From assembly GCA_006503475.1 (NCBI GenBank), contig RSEH01000042.1:1-64000 (forward strand): a stretch of 64,000 nt of DNA. Direction: 5' to 3'. Both the position numbers and the translations under genes were made by a program. Shown here in pieces: positions 56,973 through 64,000 of this stretch. The notes under the pieces were generated by a model. It worked only from the letters and a program-made list of their open reading frames with translations. It was not told the origin of the DNA and made no database searches. The DNA is from Stentor roeselii (taxonomy: Eukaryota; Ciliophora; Heterotrichea; Heterotrichida; Stentoridae). The first letter of the stretch is position 1. The number at the start of each line of letters is the position of its first letter.

Positions 56973-57135
56973 TATATATTAAACAATCAGACAAGAATAG
57001 AAGTAAATCCAAACAATTTAATAAAAATACTCCTAATATATTCCAAAGTTAAAAATTATCAAAATCTAAATAATCCCAGTCCAAACCCTAAAACAATACC
57101 CATTATATAAACCAATCAGACAAGATTAGAAAATA
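56969..57135 (-). repeat. Direct duplication of the vWA start-codon flank
   Basis: CCATTATATATTAAACAATC followed by AGACAAGAATAG (56969-57000) recurs as CCATTATATAAACCAATC followed by AGACAAGATTAG at about 57100-57130. On the minus strand both place TATAATGG next to the same ~20 upstream bases. The distal copy therefore has its own ATG (57103), opening a short frame that stops after about 14 codons. Confidence 0.7.
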
Positions 57136-57143
57136 TTAAATCA

Positions 57144-58964
57144 CTACTGTTTTCCATTTTCCATCAATTCCTTCCACTTTTCCTTATTCTCCGCAATGAT
57201 TCTTAAATTTTCAGCGACAGCCGGAAACAAATTAACCAACAAATTAAAAGTAGGTTCAATAAACAACTCAGTAAATCCAATCTGAGACTTAGGTACAGAA
57301 ACCGTAAACCTATCACAAAGATTACTAATAGGAAGTCCCATTTCCCTTTCCTTATCCCCCTGCACAAAGAACTCATTCATAACCCTAACAGCCCATTCAT
57401 AGCAATTCTTCCAAGGCCTGGAAGGATTTCCCACATCACTAGCATGCATGAGCATTTCCATAACAATCATCCGATCCTCATCATCTTTAACAGTCGCATT
57501 CGAGAACTTGAGTTGAAACTTTCCAAGATCAGCGAAGTGTCTTGCAAAATCAGTTGCAAGGACAACTGAAATAGTTTTAAACCTGAATTTTTTTTTATCA
57601 TCTTTTGAGAAATTTTCAATAAAATTGAATTTTTCAGTCATCAGTAACTTGAAAGCAGAAGCGACGTGAAAGTTTTCAAGGACTGACTTGTCGTTGTAAG
57701 TCAGGGCTAAAGAGTCGTTTGAGTTTATTAGGAAAAGGTTGTTTAGACCTGGATGGTCGTAGTCGTGAATGGCGGCTGAGATCAGACAAACTCCGATTTC
57801 GAAGTCGGCTAAAGAAGCGATTTCTATGGCTTGGCAACTGTGAAGGAAGTAGTAGTAACTTTGGACTACGTCTGCTGCGTGAAGAGAGTTGTGGTATGGG
57901 TTTTCTTTGTGGTAACCTGATTGGATTGCTTGGATAAAATTATTGAATTTTGTGTTGTCTAGGGATAGGGTGTGGAAGAGGTTGTAGAGAGAGAATAAGT
58001 GAGTTGTTATGATTTCTAGGCTTTTGTTTTCCGATGATTTTTCTAGTTTAAAAATGTCGAAGTCCCAGTTGTGGCAGTCTTTTAAAATCGATTCAACTTC
58101 CTGGCCATAATGTTCAATAGCAACCAAATTAACATAAGTTTCAGTTTTCATAGGAGTATCACTTTCATCTTCAAACTGATTCTGATTAACAGCCCAATTA
58201 ACCAGATCCCTTAACTCTTCCTTAACAGCCCTGATATTAGTCTGATAAATTTTCTGTTCTTTAATCATATGAATGCTCCATTCAATATCAGTCTTCAACT
58301 GAGTCTGATAAGAAATCCATTCAAGTTCCAAGATAGTCGAAAGTACTTCAATAACCTTTTCAGAAGGCGAGGTCAAATTAACAGCTGCATTCTTAACCTT
58401 CACAATTTTATCCTTGTACTTTCGCATAGTGTTCATTTTGCGAAACATAAGAAAAAGCCTGAAAATCCTCAGGACTTTTCCTAGTTTAAAAGCCAGACTT
58501 TGAGTGATTGAGCTGTTTGATAAAGACGCGATGATGACCAGAAGACAAACAATGATGATGATCATATCGAACAGGTTCCAGAAGTACTTGAAAAAAATCT
58601 AAGTGTTTCTCACGATTTTGTAGGCGAATATTCGCAAAAAAAGCTCTAAAACGAAAATACTTAGAAAAACGAGCTCTAAGATGTCAAGTTCAGTCGATAC
58701 TGAATTCACTTCTGACTCGAATGCTATCCGAATCACTACTAGCAGGGAGTAAACTATTATTAGAGTTGATAGTACTAAGGCTGTCCATCTGTGGCTTAGG
58801 AAGTATTCTATTTTTACTGATGGGGTTGAAAATGAAGTGCTTTGGTCGATTGTTTGGTAATTGAATACGACACCGTCTCGGGCTCCTAACCCGATTGAAT
58901 GACGTTTTACTGATATTCGTCGAGATGACTGATAATTTGATGCTGGAGCAATTTGCTCTGACAT
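57144..58964 (-). CDS. Voltage-sensor domain fused to cyclic-nucleotide phosphodiesterase (one intron)
   Basis: Predicted membrane enzyme hydrolysing cAMP or cGMP. The spliced product (exons 58964-58614 and 58598-57144) is 601 residues. Residues ~60-172 form an S1-S4 bundle. S2 is LELVFLSIFVLELFLRIF; S3 carries D128 in FWNLFDMIIII; S4 is SLAFKLGKVLRIFRLFLMFRK, with K155, K158, R161, R164 and R170 at three-residue steps, as in voltage sensors. No pore loop or S5-S6 follows. A helical linker leads to the class I PDE domain (~280-590): HNSLHAADVVQ, HDYDHPGLNN, MLMHASDVGNPSRPW, FFVQGDKEREMGLPISNLCDR. All metal ligands and the conserved Gln are present. The intron lies between S2 and S3. Ciliates have other channel-like PDEs, so homologues may exist. 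Confidence 0.87.
58599..58613 (-). other. 15-nt intron in the voltage-sensor PDE gene
   Basis: GTGAGAAACACTTAG on the minus strand, A at position 10. It removes a TAG and joins the end of S2 (FAYKI) to S3 (IFFKYFWNLFD). It differs in one base from chitin synthase intron 2. Confidence 0.92.
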
Positions 58965-59046
58965 TTATTTAAAGATATGATGAGTATACGAATTAGTAAA
59001 CATTTTATTAAAAGGCACTATAGCAATAAAATTTTAATAATTCTAT

Positions 59047-60519
59047 CTATGAACTCACAAACTTGGTAACCAAGACTGAAAATGTTTCAAAGTCCATTTT
59101 GTCGTTATCCAGAGTATCTGTCATCATCTTTCTTAAGTTCTCATAATCATCCACGTTAAAATAAGCATCAAAATCTTCAGGTCCTATAAAACCATCTTCA
59201 TTTGTGTCGAGCAAGTTAAAAGCTTGTCGAATGATTGCTTTATCAGAGATATCACAGAGAAGACCTACGAACTCATCTTTTGTGATGCATCCTCTTTTAT
59301 CAAGATCGAACTTTTTAAGCATTTGATGAGCCTTGGTGCTTAAATCAGGTTTGCTAAGAATCCTTTCAATATTATTCACCAAATCCGCTTCCATCAAAAC
59401 TTCAGTACCATTCACATCAAATTCCCTCCAAAGTCCATCTAAAGCATTTAAATCATGCAAAACATTAAAAGGACTCAAAATCTTATAAATCGCGATTTTC
59501 AACTTATTAGAAAACCTGACTTTAATTGAATAAACAGTATCAATTCTGATACTTTTCACAGTCCTGATAAGTCTTTTAACAGCAATTTTATTATTCTGAC
59601 TTAAAAATCTCTTAACAAAAGGCACTTCAAAAATTTCTGCCGCAGAAGGTCTTTTTTTAGAAGCCAACAATAAATGAATAAACTTTTTTGTATCCTTTTC
59701 AAGATTTTTATAGTTAGGCGATTTGATAACATCTCGGCTTTGAACCTTTTTCTTCAAGTCAGGAAAGCTCCGGGCTTGAAAAGGTTGATGACCGACGACC
59801 ATAGTATAAAAAATAACACCCAATGACCAAACATCACATTTTTCATTATAATTCTCAGCGAAAACTTCAGGAGCCATGTACATAGGCGAGCCGTATTTCA
59901 TTTTAAACCCACTGATAGACCTAGAAGCTCCAGAAAGTCCAATAATTTTAATTTTTTTCTTATCACTATCAGCAAACAGTACATTTTCCAGGCACAGTCC
60001 TCGATGAGCAAATCCTTTTTCATGCATATATTTAACACCTTCTAAAATCTGAATGAAAATCGCCATCGCATCATTAGTTAAAAGTCTGTCATTAACAATC
60101 AAGTCAAACAATTCCCCTCCTTTGCATAAATCAAGAACCAAGTGCAAAAATTTCTGATCAATAAAAACTTCATGAAGTCTGATGATGTTCGGATGAGTCA
60201 ACTCAGTTAAAGCCTTTATTTCTCCGAGGATCATGTCGAAGTCTTGCACTGGATGACTGGAAAAAAGGACTCTGTTGGTTTCTAGGTTGGCGTCGCCAAG
60301 ATAGTAAGATTTGACTGCCCGTTTCAGGTTTAGGCTTCGATGTACTGCAAGATGAAACTGGGCACTTTGAGAACGAACGGTTCCTTCGAGTTGATGGCCG
60401 ATGTGGTACCTTTCTTTGATATCTCTTCCGAATTCTTGGAGAATTACACTTGTTTTTCCGTATTCGCGCTTTAACTGAAGGTATTTTTCTTGCATTATTC
60501 GGGATTCTTCAGAGGCCAT
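59047..60519 (-). CDS. CDPK-derived pseudokinase with EF hands, 490 aa
   Basis: Calcium-dependent protein kinase architecture: kinase domain (~40-310), junction, then EF hands (~360-490). Key residues are lost. The Gly-rich loop is unrecognisable (GHQLEGTVRSQSAQFHLAV). The catalytic HRD is HRG (AHRGLCLENVL, G174). The DFG metal site is GLS (KIIGLSGAS, 194-196). K70 (RAVKSY), E100, the APE (MYMAPEVF) and the lower lobe (DVWSLGVIFYTMVVGHQPF) remain, so the fold should be intact but phosphotransfer is unlikely. EF hands: one canonical (DLDKRGCITKDEF), one near-canonical (DTNEDGFIGPEDF, Asp at position 12), two degenerate. It may act as a calcium-regulated scaffold (inference). Nothing suggests gene decay: the frame is intact over 1.5 kb. 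Confidence 0.88.
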   Translation of the reverse strand: MASEESRIMQEKYLQLKREYGKTSVILQEFGRDIKERYHIGHQLEGTVRSQSAQFHLAVHRSLNLKRAVKSYYLGDANLETNRVLFSSHPVQDFDMILGEIKALTELTHPNIIRLHEVFIDQKFLHLVLDLCKGGELFDLIVNDRLLTNDAMAIFIQILEGVKYMHEKGFAHRGLCLENVLFADSDKKKIKIIGLSGASRSISGFKMKYGSPMYMAPEVFAENYNEKCDVWSLGVIFYTMVVGHQPFQARSFPDLKKKVQSRDVIKSPNYKNLEKDTKKFIHLLLASKKRPSAAEIFEVPFVKRFLSQNNKIAVKRLIRTVKSIRIDTVYSIKVRFSNKLKIAIYKILSPFNVLHDLNALDGLWREFDVNGTEVLMEADLVNNIERILSKPDLSTKAHQMLKKFDLDKRGCITKDEFVGLLCDISDKAIIRQAFNLLDTNEDGFIGPEDFDAYFNVDDYENLRKMMTDTLDNDKMDFETFSVLVTKFVSS

Positions 60520-60545
60520 TTATTGAAAGAATATCTAACACTCGA

Positions 60546-61100
60546 TTAATTAGTTTGTTGGAGGACTCCTTGACGGATTAGGTTTGCTACTTCTTCACGC
60601 TTTACTAGCTGAGAAGTGTTTTTCTTCAGGGTTATTTGGCCTCCGTTGCTTAAGAGGATATCGCCGATGTCCTCTTTTACTCGCACTTCGACGAAGAGGT
60701 CTTTTGGAGGCACGAGGTCTGTTGTTAGGTCGATGTACTTGGAAACTTTTCGGTTATAGTCTAATAATAACCCTGAGTATTTTTTGAAGTACTCCATCTC
60801 CTCAGCACAGAGCTGATTGGAATAATGAGGGGGGATGCTAGGTCCATTCTCAATCCTAAGTGCTTCTAGTTTTGAAGTACGATAGTTAAGATATGCCAAC
60901 ACCCCCCTTTTGTTGCGATTTATGATGTTTGACTGCATCACAGCCATTGAGCTCTCATGGTTATTCAAACTTTCGGCAAGACTGTTGCACATGGAAGTAG
61001 TTTCCTTGGAGATCTCTTTGATCAATTCACTATTGAAGGGAGGCAGCCATTTGGATGTTTTCAGTTCCCGCACAAGTTTTTTGGATTTCTCTGAATTCAT
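60546..61100 (-). CDS. PSF1: GINS complex subunit PSF1 (GINS1)
   Basis: Part of the CMG replicative helicase. Residues ~60-80 (NKRGVLAYLNYRTSKLEALR) match the family helix 'R-x-K-x-x-LAYHYxRxxxI', followed by EMEYFKKYSGLLLDYNRKV (helix packing GINS subunits) and LTTDLVPPKDLFVEVRVKEDIGDI. The family has (L-T-x-DL-x-PPK-x-L-x-I-x-VR-x-x-x-D-x-G). The end reads LKKNTSQLVKREEVANLIRQGVL, again the PSF1 C-terminal (B) domain. 184 residues versus ~196 in animals. It is 26 bases upstream of the pseudokinase gene. Confidence 0.9.
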   Translation of the reverse strand: MNSEKSKKLVRELKTSKWLPPFNSELIKEISKETTSMCNSLAESLNNHESSMAVMQSNIINRNKRGVLAYLNYRTSKLEALRIENGPSIPPHYSNQLCAEEMEYFKKYSGLLLDYNRKVSKYIDLTTDLVPPKDLFVEVRVKEDIGDILLSNGGQITLKKNTSQLVKREEVANLIRQGVLQQTN

Positions 61101-61422
61101 TAGAAATTATATCCAAACATGGAGATTGACGGTTCTATAAGGGGAAGATTAAGATACTTTACATTGAGTATTAGGAATTTTTAAGATTTTAATATGAAAT
61201 CAAGTTGAGGAATGACTGGAATTTTTTGGTTATTTGAGAATTTTAAAGGAGGATTAAAGAATTAAAGGAATTTTAGGAAAGTCTTGATTTTTTATTTTGG
61301 TTAGTGAGGTTCATATTATTCTATTGTGAAGAGAATTTCGGGAAGTGATTGGTTTATTAAGAGATAAGGAAAGATATATTTTGTTGATATTATTATTGGA
61401 TTATATATCAATATAATTTATT
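61101..61422. promoter_or_regulatory. 322-base divergent spacer
   Basis: Separates the starts of GINS1 (minus) and the two-TM gene (plus). The first half is G/T-rich on the plus strand (C/A-rich upstream of GINS1 on its own strand). The end is a run of TATAT/AATTTATT before the plus ATG. No gene or repeat is seen. Confidence 0.5.
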
Positions 61423-62055
61423 ATGGAAAATTTACCTCAGTATGAAAGACATCCTTATGGGACTGTCCAGATTCATTGGATAAAGTTCTGGCAGCCTTTT
61501 GAAAAAACTATAGTTCCAGAGTCAGGGAATAATCATTACTACGTCCCTCTGCGAGAGGGTATAACTTCAGCAGAGTATGAGCTGAATTTAGCAAGATTTC
61601 CTGGATTATCAGAGGTTTTGAACTCGACATCCTACACTTCAGTAGCCACATCTTGCTCATTCGCTTTGAAGAGCCCATATTTCAAATACACTTTTATCAG
61701 ATTCCTTCTCTTCATTTTGATGATAGTATATTTCCTTCGATTCATAGCCAGTTGTATAGCAGGAGATATATTCAACATAATTTATAACCTGTTATTTTTG
61801 ATATTGAGTCCATTCTTAATGAGGTTAGGAGGGAAGCAGTATTTAGAAAGAATGAAAAAATACGAAAAAGTTCTACTTAAGTGCTGTCATGGCCTGTCAA
61901 ATACAGTCCTCGCCGGAAGCGGTTTAGTAGTAGAACCTGGCTACCGGTGTCTTTGGCTGGACTTCCACCAGGGCGGGTACGCTCCACCCCCTGCTCCAGC
62001 AGCCATTCAGAACCCGGTCTATTACTTTCCAGGAATGCAAGTCAGTAATGTTTAG
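61423..62055 (+). CDS. Hypothetical two-TM membrane protein, 210 aa
   Basis: Not recognised. Residues 1-85 are soluble with many Tyr and Pro. Two hydrophobic segments follow: FIRFLLFILMIVYFLRFIAS (~93-112) and IFNIIYNLLFLILSPFLMRL (~119-138), forming a hairpin. Residues ~140-175 are basic then Cys-containing (LKCCHGL). The tail is Pro/Ala/Tyr-rich (GGYAPPPAPAAIQNPVYYF). Both termini are probably on the same, cytosolic side (inference). It ends in TAG, 5 bases from the stop of the convergent coiled-coil gene. Confidence 0.6.
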   Translation: MENLPQYERHPYGTVQIHWIKFWQPFEKTIVPESGNNHYYVPLREGITSAEYELNLARFPGLSEVLNSTSYTSVATSCSFALKSPYFKYTFIRFLLFILMIVYFLRFIASCIAGDIFNIIYNLLFLILSPFLMRLGGKQYLERMKKYEKVLLKCCHGLSNTVLAGSGLVVEPGYRCLWLDFHQGGYAPPPAPAAIQNPVYYFPGMQVSNV

Positions 62056-62060
62056 ACTAG

Positions 62061-64000
62061 TTAATAATTATCTCTCGATTTTGTTGTGTTGAATAAAGTT
62101 GCTTCCATCAGCAGCTTTTCGTATTCTTCTTTTTTTTTCATCGTTTTTTGACGCTCGAGGAACAGTTCTGTTGAGGTCGAGTTTAATTTTTCTTTAAGTT
62201 CTCTGATTTCTTCGTCTTTTATTGATGACTGTGAATGGGAAAGGGGTCTCTGGCATATCGATTCTTCGGACTTTTCGATTTTTTCTGGCTTTAAAAGGTT
62301 TTTTTCGAGATTTTTAAGTTTTTTTTGGAGTTTCTTGTTTTCGGCTTCAAGAGATTCGGTTTTGTTCGAGTTTAAGTAAATGAAAAGTTCGGATTTGTAG
62401 GTTTCTGCGGTTTTTTTAACGTTTTCGTAGTTTTCTGAGAGGTTTTCGATTAGTTCGGATTGGTTTAGGATTCTTTTGTTTAGGGCTTGCTCTTGAGTTT
62501 CGTATTTTTGGAGAATTTTTGATAGTTTTAAGACTTTTTCATCGTGTTCTTCGATTTTTTGGATTAATTTTTCGTCTTTTCTTTTTCTGAGTTCTTCGAT
62601 TTCTTTGGATTTTTCGTGGAGATTTTGAAGGGTTTTTTCAAGAGCTTCTTTTAGCATGTTTTTTTCGTTTTCTTGTTGTGAGACTTGAGATTTATATGAA
62701 AAAATTGCTCTTTCATTTAATTTTAATGAATTTTCAAGAGTTTCTATCATTTTTTCAGTTTCTGAAAGTCGGTTGATTAGTAGCTCGATTGAATTTTTTT
62801 GTATTTTTTTGGAGTTTTTTAGGTTTTCTATGATTTTTAATAATTTTTGAAAGTATGCAATTTTAAGGTTTATTGATTCATTGATGCTTTCGAAGGTGTT
62901 TTTGATTTCAGAATCGAAATCTAAGCAATTTTTTCTGAATTTACCTAGAAATTCCCCTATAAATTGCTTCAAATTAAAATTTCCACAATTAAAATCATCA
63001 TTTTTTTCATTAATCTTGGACCAGTTGTCCTTTTCAAAAAGTAATAAATTAATTTCCTGCTCCTTAGTATCAAGACAATTTTCATAATTTTTCAGTAGTT
63101 GTTTCAAGTTAACTTTTTCATTTTCACACAAAGCTAGTTTTTTATTAGTAATCCCAAGCATCTGATTAACTTCTCTAAAACTTTTAAACAAATTTTCAAG
63201 TTCCAGATCTCTTTTATAAGGTTTAGGTAAAAAAATGCATTGAAATTGAATTTCCTGAACAAGTTCTTTTTTTTTACTTGGAAAAACTCTGCTTGTTTCA
63301 GATTCAAACAAAGAAGTCTGAGTTTCTCTTGAATAAAACACTTTTTTTTCATTAAAAGATTTAAAAATAATTTCTTTTTCATGACATTCTTTTTCTTTTT
63401 CCTTTAATTGCTTTCTTAGAGCTCTTATCAAGTTTTCATTGTGATAAGTGACTTGAAGGTTAAAAGAGCTTTCCTTGCAGAGAGTCAATTTCTTGTTTCC
63501 TTTGAAAAAACCATCTGAAGTTGATATTTCAGAAGCAGTTCTCAAACTACTTCTGAGAGTTTTTATTTCATTTCTGAGATCTTCTTTTTCTTTTTCAAGG
63601 GAATTCACATTTCTTTTGAAATTTAAAACAATTCCATGCAACATCTTTATTTCGTTTGCTTGTGCATGAGGATTTAAAGTTTCAATTGACCCTGACACAC
63701 TTTTTAGATTTTGAACTGGGATTTCCTCGTTTTTGAAGCGAGGAGTAACGATTTCGTCGATGATTTTTTCTATTTCTTCAGTCTGGAACTGAAAGTTTTC
63801 CATAATCATTCCGAAGTCATCTTGTTTTACTTTTGTATTCTTCAAACCAGCTGCTTGCTCTGAAAGTTCTTTAACAAGTTTTTCAATAAAAGCAAGTTTC
63901 TCATAAATTGTCTTATGAAACAAATGATTCGAAGGTGAATTCACTTCAATTTGAATTGGTTTCGATAATTTTTGATCATCTTTCGAAAAAATTGAAAGAC
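62061..64000 (-). CDS. Long coiled-coil protein, N-terminus outside window
   Basis: Not recognised beyond being a coiled coil. The frame is open from the right edge to TAA at 62061; no reliable start is inside the window (the first Met-like codon at 63944 is GTG, and the frame continues upstream of it). More than 640 residues are almost entirely heptad-rich and Lys/Glu/Asn/Leu-rich, such as EIKTLRSSLRTASEI, LRKQLKEKEKECHEKEI and LKNLEKNLLKPEKIEK. Ciliate basal-body and cortical proteins are often of this type (family knowledge; inference here). The A-rich coding sequence makes homopolymer errors likely, but the frame is unbroken. Confidence 0.75.
   Translation of the reverse strand, partial: LSIFSKDDQKLSKPIQIEVNSPSNHLFHKTIYEKLAFIEKLVKELSEQAAGLKNTKVKQDDFGMIMENFQFQTEEIEKIIDEIVTPRFKNEEIPVQNLKSVSGSIETLNPHAQANEIKMLHGIVLNFKRNVNSLEKEKEDLRNEIKTLRSSLRTASEISTSDGFFKGNKKLTLCKESSFNLQVTYHNENLIRALRKQLKEKEKECHEKEIIFKSFNEKKVFYSRETQTSLFESETSRVFPSKKKELVQEIQFQCIFLPKPYKRDLELENLFKSFREVNQMLGITNKKLALCENEKVNLKQLLKNYENCLDTKEQEINLLLFEKDNWSKINEKNDDFNCGNFNLKQFIGEFLGKFRKNCLDFDSEIKNTFESINESINLKIAYFQKLLKIIENLKNSKKIQKNSIELLINRLSETEKMIETLENSLKLNERAIFSYKSQVSQQENEKNMLKEALEKTLQNLHEKSKEIEELRKRKDEKLIQKIEEHDEKVLKLSKILQKYETQEQALNKRILNQSELIENLSENYENVKKTAETYKSELFIYLNSNKTESLEAENKKLQKKLKNLEKNLLKPEKIEKSEESICQRPLSHSQSSIKDEEIRELKEKLNSTSTELFLERQKTMKKKEEYEKLLMEATLFNTTKSRDNY

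Overview
The window reads as compact protist nuclear DNA, most likely macronuclear DNA of a heterotrich ciliate close to Stentor. The direct evidence is as follows. It is AT-rich. Genes are packed on both strands, often 2-30 bases apart. TAA, TAG and TGA are all used as stops (TGA ends the genes at 39594 and 16715), so the code is standard. Seven introns of exactly 15 nt can be placed by restoring conserved reading frames, and each has an A at intron position 10. The combination of 15-nt introns and a standard code is what points to Stentor; the species itself is inference. There are no bacterial features, CRISPR arrays, rRNAs or tRNAs that I can see.

Left part (1-17.3 kb): a frameshifted 16-residue-repeat gene cut by the left edge; a SAXO-type axonemal protein; a 62-residue putative myristoylated protein; an ACBD6-like acyl-CoA-binding/ankyrin protein; a SHIPPO-like protein; a five-CH-domain protein; an ALIX/Bro1 protein; three unrecognised proteins (9.7-13.1 kb); an ARID-AlkB fusion; and one more unrecognised gene. 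A gene-poor 4.4 kb tract follows (17.3-21.75 kb), with tandem and dispersed diverged repeats and a decayed reading frame.

Middle part (21.7-51 kb): a 2077-residue P4-ATPase/guanylyl cyclase; a chitin synthase with three introns; SHIPPO and Dpy-30-like proteins; an ankyrin-DHHC acyltransferase; PRP28; a cysteine-rich surface protein; an IQ-MORN protein; TAF13; CK2 beta; an EF-hand protein; a five-gene head-to-tail run with gaps of 8, 2, 4 and 2 nt (small protein, split small gene, ubiquitin protease, MAK-type ciliary kinase, TGS1); 3-ketoacyl-CoA reductase; a SWI3-type SWIRM protein; a coiled-coil protein; mevalonate diphosphate decarboxylase; and RPB5.

Right part (51-64 kb): a repeat-bearing spacer, a zinc-finger protein, a large vWA protein, a voltage-sensor/cyclic-nucleotide phosphodiesterase fusion, a CDPK-derived pseudokinase with EF hands, GINS1, a two-TM protein, and a coiled-coil protein cut by the right edge.

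Themes: cilia and cytoskeleton (SAXO, SHIPPO, MAK kinase, CH, MORN), membrane-coupled cyclic nucleotide and calcium signalling (ATPase-cyclase makes cGMP, the voltage-sensor PDE would destroy cyclic nucleotide, calcium-binding proteins), and basal nuclear machinery (PRP28, TAF13, RPB5, TGS1, SWI3, GINS1). The strongest candidates for undescribed biology are the voltage-sensor-PDE, the ARID-AlkB protein, a possible 14-nt intron, and the near-zero gene spacing.
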